Shown here: positions 27,017 to 39,007 of the stretch, in pieces
How positions within the stretch are numbered: the stretch's first letter is position 1
How the letters are laid out: every line of letters starts with the position of its first letter
NCBI GenBank assembly: GCA_037892935.1
Contig: JAYXKI010000001.1
Span: 496,001-560,000 of the forward strand
Source: Phlebopus portentosus
Lineage: Eukaryota; Basidiomycota; Agaricomycetes; Boletales; Boletinellaceae
Length of the DNA stretch: 64,000 nt
Direction of reading: 5' to 3'
Notes under the pieces: generated by a model
Told to the model about the DNA's origin: nothing
What the model saw: the letters and a program-made list of their open reading frames with translations, nothing else
The model's database searches: none
Translations under genes and position numbers: made by a program

Positions 27017-27817
27017 TCGAAATCCGAGAGCAGTGCGTATACAAGCCAAGGGAAAGAAGCGAGTTGTTTCGAATATAAATTAGCTTTTCGTTAGTACAAA
27101 AACATGATTTAGACGGTTCAAGATCAAGTTTTCAAGTTGGCTTCAAGGCGGCGAAAGGGAAACAATGGCGTCATGTGACCTTTTTCGTCGATGTGACACC
27201 TGAGGAGAAGATGCCCTTTTCCTGACCTCAACCGGCACGACGACTTCAACAACGCCTAGAAGGTCGATCATCTTCCGCAAATATCAAGTTCAACGAGTAT
27301 CTGATCTTCCCGCGACTTATTGAAGTAACTTACTCCAGTAGCTGCGCCTAGTGATATAGAAAGTATTGCCTTTGAGTCCAGCGTGAAGTGGCACCGGCAG
27401 GATTGTATCATGGGACGTTCTCTCCAATGATGGCCGAGCATGGCATCGATATTGGCACGCTCACGATACTGCTTTAAGCCGTGTTGGGAAGCCAGACAGG
27501 ATGAACCACCATAGGGACTTAGGTTCAGGTCAAGTTGAGCAAGACCGAACTTTACTATGGAACACATTATGCTTTCGCATTGACCTCAAGGTCAATGTCT
27601 CTGATTCTAGCTGAAGCCTCTTGTATATATACATAACTTATGTGGCAGGAGCCGACCGATAAGACTGCACTATGTGCCGAAAGGCGCTGCAAGGAATAGT
27701 CCCGGACTCCTCGGATCGTCGAAGTGGCGGGGGTTCCATCTTGCGCAGCTTTCTTCTGAAGGTTGCCCAAAATATAAGTCAAGGCTCCTGTGGTCCTCTC
27801 ACTCTTCAATCGCAGCC
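27017..27817. other. Divergent intergenic region
   Basis: Promoters of the signal peptidase (minus) and the DUF6593 gene (plus). Minus frames 27268-27567 and 27567-27824 and plus frame 27674-27817 show no family motif. Confidence 0.4.
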
Positions 27818-28582
27818 ATGTCACTATCTACTCTTCCTTATGACTCCCAGCTGGATACCGACCACTGGAAGAAACTCGAGCTCACTTCATCCGATCCTTG
27901 TCGTACCGACATCGTTGACGCTGATAGTCCTGAGCGCGTTCTATACAGAGCGAAGACGAACGAGCGCGGGCCGAAGCCTATAACAACGTACACGGATGCA
28001 TCCGGGAATATCATTGCAACTCTGGAGTGGCATTTACGTCTGAGTGATAAGTTGAGCGTACGGGGCGGACCGAAGCAGAGTGTGGGCAAATGGTTGAAGA
28101 GTAAGAGAAGTATCGAAGGACGGTTAGTGTTCCACTGGTGAATTTTCTCGAATAAGAACTCTAACGAAGGCTTGTCGTTTTAGATCTAAAGGTTCCTCCT
28201 TTACTGACAAGGACAGGCGTGAATACACTTGGCGAAACAGCGAAGCTGGTTCGGGCATCTACGTGAGTACAGACCTCACCTATGATATGAATCACTAGAT
28301 CATCAATTTACACAGCTTTCCGCAGACGAGAGCGATTCTTCTCCAATAGCAATGTTCATCCCTCGAAAAGGGCGATTCGGCGACCCAAATGCTCAGGAAG
28401 GAACTATTCTCCTTTCCAAGCGCGCTGCGCCGCTTGGAATTTGCGACGAAATTGTGTTATCAGCACTCTTGCTGGAGAAGGCTCGTAGGTTCTCTGGGAG
28501 GCAGTCCACCTTCTCGTCGGGAGGCGTAGCGACAGCATTTGGTATCGGGGTCCTTTTTACTGGACCATTTACGACTTATTGA
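27818..28582 (+). CDS. DUF6593 domain protein
   Basis: Three exons (27818-28122, 28184-28262, 28316-28582) give 216 residues. The order of segments matches the fungal DUF6593 family, which folds like a tubby/LURAP beta barrel: ERVLYRAKTNERGPKPITTY, then GNIIATLEWH, then a linker with KQSVGKWLKSK, then SSFTDKDRREYTWRN, then the strand carrying PIAMFIPRKG, and a final hydrophobic helix (SALLLEKARR...). The C-terminal GVATAFGIGVLFTGP is hydrophobic. The family is expanded in Agaricomycetes and has no assigned function. An earlier in-frame ATG at 27674 would add a poorly conserved extension; the ATG at 27818 (MSLSTLPYDSQ) fits the usual start. Confidence 0.8.
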
Positions 28583-28886
28583 TCATTTGTGGTGGTCAAT
28601 TATGCTGTAGGTAGGCTTCTTTGACTACTCGCCCCTTATCTCATTTTGTTGGCCTATGATGCCAGGTACCATGCATATCGATTGGAGATCCTGTATTATG
28701 TTATAATAATGGTAGTGAAGTCGGATTTTGATATCGACGAAAGTATAAGAACCAGTGCACGGGAACACAACTTGATGGCAGAGCAAATCATCCACGGTCG
28801 CGATAAGTTAATATGCAAGAGAATGAGCGGGGCGTGACCTATGTCTTGAAAATCTCAACTGAGGAAGGTAAGAATAGAAAAGAGTA
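28583..28886. other. Convergent intergenic region
   Basis: About 300 bp between two convergent genes; I see nothing in it beyond a short frame without motif at 28646-28837. Confidence 0.5.
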
Positions 28887-30044
28887 TCAGCGGACGAATT
28901 TGAGCTCGATTCCGTGATCCTTGCAAACGTCCATTAGGGTGCCGAAAACGCGGTGCGAGTTATCGACGTCACGTAGTCGAACGGACTCGGTCATGTTCAC
29001 GACGAGTCTCCGGAGATTGGGAAACCTATTGCACCTGATGTAATCGGCCCAGTCGAGCATGTGAAAGAGCTCGAATACGCCGACGACTTCAAGAGTTTCC
29101 ACGTAAGCTGAGACAAGAAAGAAGTTCTCGGACAACAGGAGATGATAGCATGTCTTGAGAGACCGCAACCGGTGGAGGGGTCTCATGTCCCCAAATTCAT
29201 CTTCTGCTGCAGCAGCTAAGTCGATTGCACGAGTGTAGAAGGAGAGGTGCTCCAAGGAATCGTGCACACATGCGAGTACCGAGAAGAAATTGTTCAAGTT
29301 CCGCCAGCTACAAAGCTGGGTAGTGAACGTAAAGGAGCGTAACTGACACCATGATCCAGGTCCGCCGAGGAGTGCACAGAGCCAGCCAGAATTGTCCGTG
29401 AAGTCGACTTGTCTGAGGCGAAGCTCTTTGAGCGTGCAACCGCGCACCGCAGCGCTCGCGTCCCGGTCCGGTGCGATATCAGAATCGTAATGCATGTCAT
29501 CCACGTCCAGCAATAGACCGTCTAATGTGAGAGTCTGGAGCATATGAAACCTCAGCGCCAGTTCCCCATCCCATGCAAACGTTTGTTTCTGCACGGATAA
29601 AGGCTTCTGAGGAGTTCGACAGACTATACTGAGTGACTTCAGCGACTGCGGAGAACTTATCATGCGTAAATAGTGATGGGCACTGAAAGCGAGGTCACCG
29701 CTGAGCGTAAGCCGCTCCAGATTCACTAGGGCCAGAAGACGAGGTACGCCTGGACAGACTCCTCGTATGTGCTCTCCTTCTTCGTCATGACGCCATGAAG
29801 ATGGAGACTCGGGTCTGATATCGAGTCCCCGGACGAGTGGAATAACATCACGGTTCTCTTGTAATGTACGCGCCAGCAGATGGCACGAACGGTAGGAAGT
29901 TAGGTCCGGGCAAGCATAAAGGTGCTTTCGAACTGGCTGCAGCCAGACAGACGAAACGAGAACGAGACGGCAAAAGTCGCGCGGCCACCAATGGTCGTAG
30001 CTATCCAAGATGTTTTCAACGACGTCGGCGTTTAGGAGGTTCAT
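28887..30044 (-). CDS. F-box-like / LRR-like protein
   Basis: An intronless gene of 385 codons. Residues 1-45 (MNLLNADVVENILDSYDHW...LVLVSSVWLQPVRKHLY) have the shape of an F-box, with the LP..V...I pattern and the late tryptophan. The rest has irregular leucine-rich segments such as LVNLERLTLSGDL, LKSLSIVC, LQTLTLDGLLL and LKELRLRQVDF, and ends NLRRLVVNM...GIELKF. This is the common architecture of Agaricomycete F-box proteins that select targets for an SCF ubiquitin ligase. The target is unknown. Lack of introns, in a genome where nearly all genes have them, is usual for this expanded family. Confidence 0.8.
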   Translation of the reverse strand: MNLLNADVVENILDSYDHWWPRDFCRLVLVSSVWLQPVRKHLYACPDLTSYRSCHLLARTLQENRDVIPLVRGLDIRPESPSSWRHDEEGEHIRGVCPGVPRLLALVNLERLTLSGDLAFSAHHYLRMISSPQSLKSLSIVCRTPQKPLSVQKQTFAWDGELALRFHMLQTLTLDGLLLDVDDMHYDSDIAPDRDASAAVRGCTLKELRLRQVDFTDNSGWLCALLGGPGSWCQLRSFTFTTQLCSWRNLNNFFSVLACVHDSLEHLSFYTRAIDLAAAAEDEFGDMRPLHRLRSLKTCYHLLLSENFFLVSAYVETLEVVGVFELFHMLDWADYIRCNRFPNLRRLVVNMTESVRLRDVDNSHRVFGTLMDVCKDHGIELKFVR

Positions 30045-30545
30045 AGTTCAAGACGATAGGGCGTCGGATACCGTATAGGAATCCTTGTAGCGATTCATAC
30101 AAGGCACCAACGAGATATTGTGAAATACAGCGCACTGCCTTGCATCTTCCTCGAGGCGACGGAAGCAGATATCATCGTGGTGAGTGCAAGACCCTTGCAC
30201 CACCAGTGGGAAGTCGTGACCCGAAGCTCGGAAGCGTGACCGAGCCGAATGCCAAGCTGGGAGGTCTTTCCCGGCCGTTGGAGTCGTCTGCTAATTGCTC
30301 TTGTCTACAGCCACATCGACGCCATGTCGGATTATATGGTTCTAGGCCTCTGGGACCTACTCTCGAGTGCAGAAAGGATGCGGCCATTTCTTTTAAAATT
30401 AGCAGCATGGGTCACGTGCAGAATTCGGGGTCTACTCTACACGCTTTCATAAGATATGAGTCTCACGAGCAGCGTAAGCAACCTCCTACTCATCCTACCT
30501 AGTAGGAGTCACTCGGCATTGCGACTTCCTTCCGCACCTCCAATC
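30045..30545. other. Divergent intergenic region
   Basis: Promoters of the F-box gene and the acyltransferase. The plus frame 30456-30545 is in frame with the acyltransferase and could extend it by 30 residues. Confidence 0.4.
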
Positions 30546-32223
30546 ATGGCGCCGCCATCCTCCGCACCATTGCATATGCTCCCTATCGCCTCCCGACCGC
30601 AAAAGACATGGTCTCAATTTGTTCATGCTATAATATCCGGTCTTGTATTCTTCGTGGGATGCGTAATGATCCATGCCACGCAACTCGTGTTTGTCATACC
30701 ATTGTATTTCATTCCAAGTACGAGAGCTCGGAAGCTGCACGATGAAGGTGTTAGATATACCAAGGGCGCTTTTGGAAAGCTCGCAGGTGCGTTTATTGAT
30801 TAGTACTGAGTGTTGAGTGAGAGCTGAGATTACGTTGTCGCGTGCAGTCCTCATGTGCCAGCTCTTTGCCCCAACGACACTACGAGTGACATTCGAGACT
30901 GATGGACTGGGTGCTTTCACTCCAGAACAAATTCAACAAATTGTAGTTCGCGACTCCTCAGGCAAAGTCGTTGAACTCCGATTACCACCAAAGATGGTCA
31001 TCATCGCAAACCATCAGGTTTGTCCGACCTTCTACGGTCCATTCATTTCGAACGTAATTTGATTGAATAGATATACGCGGATTGGTGGTATGCCTGGAGC
31101 TTCATGTATTTCATGAATATGCACAGGAATATCCTGATAGTTCTCAAGAAGAGTTTCAAATGGGTACCGGTACTTGGTTGGGTATGATAATAATAGAATT
31201 ATTGAGACGCTTGACTGACTACGACCTTGATAGGGCATGCAAGTATTCCGCTTCATTTTCCTTGCTCGATCGTGGGCACACGATAAGCATGTCTTAGTTT
31301 CGCATCTTGCGAAACTCGGGCGGAAAGCTCATCTTGAAGACACCCCACTCGCGTTCCTCATCTACCCTGAAGGCACTGTGATATCGAATGAAACACGGCC
31401 CATTAGCAAGAAGTATGCCGATAGACTAGGAATTGCACGTATATTCTATGCGTCCTTTGTAATATGTATCTGATTTGGACGTTCTGTTTATAGCCCGACA
31501 TGCGATATACGTTACTTCCACGATCGACTGGGTTGCATTATTCACTTCGTGCATTAGCCCCTCGTATACCAGACTTGAAGCTTCTTGACATGACTGTAGC
31601 TTATCCAGGTAGGCACATACAAGCCTGTCTGCACCTTATATGTGCTTATTGGATATCCGTGATATTAATCGGAAACAGGCATCCCAGGCGGAGGAGACGG
31701 ACAGTTGTACTATACAATACGCTCAATCTTCATGGATCGTATAGCTCCTCCAACCGTTCATATTCACCTTCGCCTCATCGATGTAGCTTCTACGGTTCCC
31801 GTCGGCGATCTCACCGGGGCAAACCCCGCCGTGACCCCACCCTCTGTGTCTGCATCCGCGAAGCCTCCGGCTTACCCTACAAATGAGAAAGATGTAGCTA
31901 TGAACGGACACGCAACTCCAGCAGTGTCCACGATAGAAGCCGACCCACCAGAGAAGGAACGAATCGCTTTCGATGAGTGGTTACGCGCGCTTTGGCGGTC
32001 GAAAGATGAGAAACTTGAGGAGTATTATCTCTCAGACAGCCTTTTTGAGAAAGAAGTGAAGAATGGCGCTGTGCAGGATGATAGTCGGAAGCGATTTAAC
32101 TCGAGTGCTCCGGCGATTGAAATACCACTGAGGCTGAAGAAGCCTCGTGATGTGCTCGATGCATTCTGCTTCTTTGGACCGGCGGCGCTTGGATGGGCAT
32201 GGCAGAAAGTCAAGGCCGGATGA
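30546..32223 (+). CDS. Lysophospholipid (1-acylglycerophosphate / lysocardiolipin-type) acyltransferase
   Basis: Transfers an acyl group to a lysophospholipid at the ER or mitochondrial membrane. Six exons (30546-30786, 30848-31017, 31071-31181, 31234-31434, 31494-31608, 31679-32223) give 460 residues. An N-terminal membrane helix lies in VHAIISGLVFFVGCVMIH. The catalytic motif I is IIANHQIYADWW (NH-x4-D), motif III is LIYPEGTVISNETRP, and motif IV lies in LLDMTVAYPGIPG. The fixed block GIPDMRYTLLPRSTGL spans the fourth intron and shows that its donor must be GC (GCACGT), because the GT two bases later breaks the frame. A C-terminal part from residue 380 follows FDEWLRALWRSKDEKLEEYY, typical of the LCLAT1/AGPAT5-like group. 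Exact acyl acceptor unknown. Confidence 0.9.
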
Positions 32224-32884
32224 CGATCTATCCTTTCTGCCCGTCTTTTCTTGATTGATGATTTTAACGACGCAATAGACTGTGCGACCTCGAGGACGGA
32301 TGGATTCCTACATTCTTGTATCCCACTTCACCATTCACCTACGGACTTGCGCAACACATGGCCCATTCATCCTTGCTTAGGAAGCATTGTATATGTAGTG
32401 ATACTTGTCTTGTCTAACTGTTGTCTTTCTTTCCCTTTCGTGCCTGACGCTGTGCCCCGGTATATGTATCATCTTGATATGTAGTGCCAATGTTCAATGT
32501 TGAGTTTTCGGATTTGATTGACGACGTGTATTACCACTATTTGCCGTTTCTTTCCTGTGTTCGGATTTTCAGAATTTACAAGAATCTTCCCCTGCGCTCC
32601 CAAACTTGTAAATTGCGTTTCCCAATTTGATAATTTTGGATGAGAAATGGAGGCCCTGCTGAGCAAGGAAGACGTTATCAAGTTCGAGAACATGGCCAAT
32701 ATACGAATATAGCAGTGCTTTCATATCAGATGCGTCTAGAAGATGTAAAAGCCACTCATAAGTAACCCAAAAAAGAAGTTTAATCCAAGGAGGGTTTTCA
32801 GCTTCTAGTCCATTCCTTTCTACTTCCTCCGTCGTAAATGTGATTCGTCAGCAGGGCCGGCAGGACGAATGTCGAGCTGGTAGA
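32224..32884. other. Convergent intergenic region
   Basis: 3' flanks of the acyltransferase and TIM8. Short frames (32251-32484 plus, 32469-32699 minus) carry no motif. Confidence 0.5.
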
Positions 32885-33298
32885 TCATTGAGCTGCAGCA
32901 GCGAAGGACTCGCGTTGTCGTTCGAGAGACTTGACGAGAAAGATACTCGTATCGAGGAATCGCTCGACGCAGTTTGTAAGACAGGACTCTTCACTTCGGG
33001 AGAAGCGCGTTGAGGGCGTGCCGGTTATGCACCTGAAGTTGAGTACGATGATTGTGAAGAAGAAGGACAGTCAGTTGAGGTAAAGTCTGTTGCTGTTCCA
33101 TTTTCGAGAAACGTACTTGTCCCAGCAGGTTGAGGTGAAGTTGTGCACGGCTGCCTGGACGCGGGCGCCGGCTTGTTCTTTCTCAATGAACGCGGCGATT
33201 TCTTTCTGGATAGCGAGTAGGATTCGTATGTCAGATAGCATACTTAGCTCAGAGAAGTTCTTAAACCTTACTTGGGATGCCTCGTCGAATTTGTCCAT
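32885..33298 (-). CDS. TIM8: Mitochondrial intermembrane-space chaperone Tim8
   Basis: Small Tim protein that, with Tim13, escorts hydrophobic precursors between TOM and TIM22. Three exons, 33272-33298, 33117-33205 and 32885-33032, give 87 residues, the same length as yeast Tim8. The first exon codes only nine residues. The twin CX3C motif is complete: CWDKC (formed across the second splice) and CLTNC, 18 residues apart, which form two intramolecular disulphides. The order FT...[31 protein letters not shown] is specific for Tim8 among small Tims (serine/threonine spacer and RF after the second pair). No presequence, as expected for a Mia40 substrate. Confidence 0.95.
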
Positions 33299-33777
33299 CG
33301 TAGTCGAATGAAAAGTCGAGTTTAAGAAAAAAGAAACACCGGAAGTGATCGACGTTTCAGAATCGTTGTGAGAGATTATTTCCAAAATTGGTGCTTTGCA
33401 TATCAGAAGAATTACGTCCGGTTTCTCAGACTACTTCAGGTTCGCTCTCCTCGCCGCACTCGTCGTCCACAGTCGATTCCAGCGGGAGCAACCCCAACCA
33501 CCCCACTTGCCGTTGTCGTCGACGATCCCGTTGACGCTCATACGCTCATTGTTCTCGTTATTTTATTTTTACTCTCTTTATCACCGCTCTAGCGTAACAC
33601 TTATCAGCGTTCCTAATTCAACGGAGACAGATCTATCACTGGGAAGTGGAAGGAAATCAGCCGCCGCCGCCCTTCGCGCCTCCCACGTTTTTTTAACTCT
33701 TTTTTTCACTCTAATACCGACCGCATTCAAAACGGCGCGCAATACACATCCAGACAATTCAGTTCTCCTCGCTTGCG
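33299..33777. other. Divergent intergenic region
   Basis: Promoters of TIM8 and of the hydrolase-like gene. Pyrimidine-rich tracts near 33540-33600 and 33685-33715 mark the hydrolase leader. The plus frame 33396-33911 overlaps its start in another frame and is not called. Confidence 0.45.
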
Positions 33778-36700
33778 ATGAGTACGCAGACGCTCAGGAT
33801 GTCCGCTTCTCATGGGAGTATGCGGCCTTCTTCCTCGTCGGCTGCCGTAGGTGGGCCAAACCCGCCACGGGACCACCGCAGAGAACGCAGAAAACCGGCC
33901 ATCGCGACTAGTACTTCACCATCCTCGTTTGGCGGTATTGTAAATAGTGCGAGTGTATCGACGTTTCAGCGAGCAAGATCACCTTCACCGACGAGTTCTA
34001 CACGATTGGAAGAGAATTACCTTGCTATAAAACGGCGCACTCATCGTCGGAGCTATTTCGACCATTATCCTGAGCGTAGCGCACGTAGGCGGGAGAAGGC
34101 ACGAGAAGAAGTGGAGGATAGAAGGAGTGAAGGGATGGAGTTACAACCCCCGTTGCTTATGGGGTCTGTTGGCGTGGCTACGGCCGATCGCGACGAAGAA
34201 GAGGATGAGGGTGATACATTCGAGACCTTCGGACGCACGACAATGCGCAAAAGCTTAAGCGTAGGTGGAGGTGAAGCGTCTTCGAGTTCATTAGCAAGAT
34301 TGAGCCGAAAAGGCAAGGAACGGAATGAACTCTCTTCCAGCGAGGTTTTCGATCGAGATCAGATTCGAGAAGGAGGTGGTGTCGCATTCCCGACCATCGG
34401 TGACGCCCAGCGACAACCATTCGCGCGTGAAGACGCTTCTTCTTCATTACACCCCCAGCCTAAGTCCTCAACCAGCACCACTACCCAGTCTCGCAACTTT
34501 ATCACTCCAAAAGCGGCGGTGGTCCCATACGGTGCCTACCGCGACGACGTGCCCACGCTCCGTTATTCTTATTCAACGTATTCAAGCTCGCAGACGCAAG
34601 GTGAGACGCTGACGCCGCCGCAAACTCCAGTGGAACCGAGTGCGCGAGGACTGATCCACGTCGTAGTCGCCCCCGTTCCTGGTGTTGAAGCAATGGATGC
34701 TCTTGTGGATGGAATGGACGGGTCGGATGAAGACGAACTTTTTAAGCGTTTGCAATCCTCTACAAGCAAGCGATCTGTGCCAAGTCACCATCCTTTGTAT
34801 GCGCCACCCTTGCCGCAGCCACCTCCCGGTATCGTTCTAGGGCGCGGTTATCCAGCACGGAAGGTGTCATTGAGTTCAGAAAGCGATGATGATGAAGAAC
34901 TACAGGTCCGTTCGACTACTTTTGGAGGAAAGGAGCGTTCGAGTGCCAAAAGACGGCACGAAGGGGGGCGAACCGCATCCTCAAGTACCATCCTAGCTGA
35001 CATGTCCGATCGTGGCCACCAGCGTCCGTCCACCGCATCCACCTACACTCAAGAAGAACACGAACGAGTTCCGCCTCCTTCTATCGATGAAATCATCCGC
35101 AAGCACACTGCTGTTCCTCCTCACTTGCCTTCGTACATCGCAAAAAAACAGCCGAACGGTCAATCCCAATCACGCCCTACAACGGGGACGAAGTCACTTA
35201 TTCCAAGCAACGTTGGACATGACAGACGACAGGGTCCATCTTTGTCGGACTCTGAGCCCGAACCGCTCACTCCGTCGGAAGAGGCTGCGTTAGTTGCGCG
35301 ATCCTCGATTGACAGTGTAACGGCCGAAGTCCAGCAATCGCTACGTCTGCATAAAACCCAGGAACAATCTGCAGCTAGCTCCGCTGCAACGTCCAATACA
35401 TCGATGTCGCAGGAGGATACACCCAGCAACAGCAAGCGACTCAGCCATTATAGCTCTAAAACTTCCCGTTCTGCGGGAGGGTGTGACCAGTCCATTCGAT
35501 CTGGGTCTGCTTCTGCTTCGACTTCGAATGGTGCCGGTGCCAATTCGGGTTCACCCGCCCTCATGTCCGATCCAGAACTTCCTCTAGATTTGCTTGCTTT
35601 ACAGCATAGCAACGGGAAGCGGGCAAAGCAGGACAGCCAGAAGGAGGCAATTGCGACGTATTTGCGCTCTGCACGTATGACGACGCTCCTGAAGCTGACG
35701 CGGCGCCCTCATGCGTCGACAAACCGACCACTTACAGTCAGCCTTTCTGACCTTGGTTCGGCGACTGGCTTTCCACTTGTTGTATTCCTTGGTCTTGGAT
35801 GTGTACGGTACGTGATGGGCTTGTATGATGAGATGGCCGAGTGCTTGGGATTGAGGCTTATTACTATCGACCGGTCAGTCTGAATCCTTTATGTATTCAT
35901 CCCCTTTTCCTCTTTCTGACCTTTCACTTGGGATTCTAAGGTGGGGCCTGGGTCGAACAGACGTTCCGCCTACATCCGCCAGTCGTGGAGTGCCCGAATG
36001 GACGACAGTAGTCGAGGAAGTGCTTGATCGTCTTAACATTGACAAGTGTGCCGTAATGGCACATTCGGCTGGAGCACCTTATGCCTTGTCCTTTGCGAGC
36101 AGAAATTCCCAGCGGATCGTTGGCGACATCTGTCTTCTTGCGCCTTGGGTTGGTGGAGGTGCTGGAGGTTTGCGCTTTGCTCATGTATGACTTGAAAGGA
36201 TAAGCGCTTATTCATGTACTGCAGGTGGTTACCGCTGGCTGAGATATATTCCCAATGGCCTTCTAAAGACGGCACAGGCTGCAGAATGGAAAATTCAGGC
36301 ATGGATGATTGGCAAACCTCCCAAGATCACGTATGAAGGTATAGGCTATAACATCAATACGCCTGTCTCGTCAGCAGCGTACAACATTGATTCTTCAGGA
36401 CATTTCGTACGCGCACGCGACCAGAATCCATCATTTGATGAGGAAGAGGAGTATGACGAAACGCCAGATTTCTCATCGCGAGCGAGCATCAAGCGCGGGA
36501 AGAGCAGTGCATCTGTGAAGTCGTCTCCTTACACGGTTGGTGTGGCTGCCTCTGCCAAGTCACGGCCGAGTATCTCGAGTGGGAATACGTTCAGCGATTA
36601 TGATGACCTTGCGGACTTCAATGGACGTTTCGATAGTCAATCAACGTTTGAGCGAAGACGGACGAGAGCGGCCTCAACAGACGGTCATACATCGTGTAAT

Positions 36701-37759
36701 GAACAAGGTTCTGCGTCGGTGACCAGGAAGAGACCGTCGAAGGGCTTCCTGCGTATTTGGAAGGGTCTTCCACACAATAACCCAGGACCTGTCCCGCCCC
36801 TTCCGAACATCGATACAACCCTTAACGAGCAGCAGTCACCACAGACTCCCCAACCGAAGAGGAAGTTGAAGTCACTTAAGTCGATCAGCTCGATAAAGAG
36901 TCGATCTTCGACGACAACTAATGTTCCGGCACGTCCTCGGACAGCGGAGAAGAGTCCTGTTCTGCCCGAGCAGGACTTTGAGACGTCACTTCAGTTTGCG
37001 GTGGACGAGTTTGGTTTGAAGGATGCCTCCAATACCGATTTGACTTCAGAACCGCCTAACCGACCGCGTCTTGACCTCGATACGAAGGTAGCTCTTCCGC
37101 ACGTATCGGCGTATTCTGCTGGTTCGGTCGATACGAAGAACGGGTTGGCATCAGCCTCTTCGGTGATAAATCGACCCCCTTATGGTCCAAGGGCTAGTGG
37201 ACGACGCTCAATCTCTTTCACATCGACGACATCCGCTTCACAATCCCTTTTCGGTCGGCCGCCACTTCCACAAATACCGCGCACACTTGGGAGGAGCAGC
37301 ACAGCATCATCTCCACGGAAGGAAAACGGCGAGTCTTTCCAAGTGGCGATGGGCAACGCCCTCATCGCGGCTTCTCATGCTGAGAGCGCACGAGGGACAC
37401 ATCCCGATCTTCTGCAAATTCTCAATCATGAACAACGACCATGGGGCTTTTCGTATGCTCGCTATCCGCATCGCGTACGAGTATGGTACGGAGACAAGGA
37501 TGAGCGGATCGCAGCCGACGCGGTGAAGTGGATGGAAGGTGCCATGGGTCAGGACCGCTGTCGTGTGACTGTGGTGAAGGGCGCAGACCATGGGCTGATG
37601 TATCGCACGAATGTGGTTGTGGATGTTCTGGAGGAGGTGTGCGAGGCATGGGCGGCAAGTGTGCATGGATCATCACGAAAGAGGGAATATTCCTCTCGCT
37701 CGGAGCCTATCACGCCGAGTGGACTCGAGCTTGGATCGGATCCGTTCAAGTTTTTCTGA
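33778..37759 (+). CDS. Giant alpha/beta-hydrolase-like protein with disordered insert
   Basis: Three exons, 33778-35873, 35941-36167 and 36225-37759, give 1285 residues. About 630 N-terminal residues are disordered, rich in serine, arginine and acidic runs. An alpha/beta-hydrolase core then starts near residue 660: VVFLGLGCVRYVMG (oxyanion region), TIDRWGLGRTD, the nucleophile elbow AHSAGAPYAL (Ser741), and CLLAPWVGGG. Some 360 residues of serine/proline-rich, low-complexity sequence follow inside the core (about 830-1150). The fold resumes with VRVWYGDKDERI (acid Asp1198 or 1200) and VKGADHGLM (His1230). All triad members are therefore present although Ser and His are nearly 490 residues apart. 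Substrate and location are unknown; a regulatory or cell-polarity-associated protein with esterase activity is one possibility. Confidence 0.85.
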
Positions 37760-39007
37760 GTGATGATCATCTCAGGTGTATGCTGAATATTGAAAAAGCC
37801 TTTGACTAAAGGGCCCAGATTCGGATCGGATTCCTCTCATTTCTCTTTCCCCTCTCTTATTCCTGGACTTCCTCTCCTCCCCTTCCTATCATTTATATCC
37901 CTATTCTGTCTTTTACGTTATCTTGTCACCGTCTCTTTTCGGATCATCTAAGATTGTACTTCATATAGTTATTCGTTCTCTTCTTCTTTTCTTGCCATTC
38001 GAGATTCGTGATACCCACCTCAATTGATCTTTATTGCCTTTCTGTCATACTGTTCATTATCATTACTACAAAACTAGCTCGGTCGGCATTCTCAGTAGAA
38101 TCAGGTTTTCTTCCGCTTTTCTCGGTGTACATGCAACCCTCATTCAGTTTCTTTGTGCATAACTCGGTGTAGAATTTTCTCTCTCCCGTCTCATTTTTAT
38201 TGTAGTCCCGGAATTCCTCTTTTCTCGGTTCCTTCTCTTTCTCTTGAGATGGTTCAAAATTCTTCTGTCGTGGATTACTTTTCTGTTCTTTGTTGAAATT
38301 AAGACTACTATATTGTGAGGAATAAATTGCACTTTTGCTCAGCCTCTTCAAATTTGCAGTGAGAATATCAATGGTTTGTTAGGTGTCGTAGGTTCTGGTC
38401 GAAGACGATAGACGATTTAGCAGAATATAATAAGACAAGATGTATTAGGGAAGCCATGACTTTGTAAGCGAACTATTCATACGAGGATATTAATGTTTTG
38501 GAACACCGTGCATTGGGAGGCAGTAAGTAACTGATGAACATTATATTGACAGATGCACTGTTGCAAGAATACGGAAAAGCGTACTGCCATTTAACAATAA
38601 TCATTCTCCCTGGTCCGTGGATATATATTCCATTGATCTTGTATTCACGTGGAGGATCCCACCAAACACAACACCCTTACCAAAAGATACTTTCAGCAAG
38701 AAACCATCATTGCTCCCATCTCTTGCTCCGGAGAATAGATGGACTGCCAGAATGTGGCACTTGAGCAAACCCATCTAGTCCTTTGGGGCACTTTCCGTGG
38801 GTGGTGGGCGCATGGTAACTTAAACTGAAATCAACAATTAAACAACAAGCTCTAGAGAATATATTAATATTGTGATGAATAAATTAAACTTCTGACAACC
38901 CTTTTTAATCTTCGGTCGACTGTGTCAAGAATGATACGAACACCAGCAAGAACAGCAGAACAAGAAACTTAGATGAACGTTATGTGGATGGAACGTGGTG
39001 ACAGACA
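37760..39007. other. Convergent intergenic region, T-rich
   Basis: 1.25 kb between convergent genes. The first half is a run of CTCTTT-type tracts; the minus frame 38031-38351 is an artefact of this composition. Nothing else recognised. Confidence 0.5.

Noticed and set aside
27567..27824. Minus-strand frame of 85 codons
   Set aside because: Overlaps the promoter and start of the DUF6593 gene on the other strand; no motif.
33396..33911. Plus frame of 171 codons overlapping the hydrolase start
   Set aside because: Pyrimidine-rich leader sequence read as protein; it overlaps the supported start in another frame.
38031..38351. Lysine/glutamate-rich minus frame
   Set aside because: Complement of a CTTTTC-rich 3' flank; compositional artefact.
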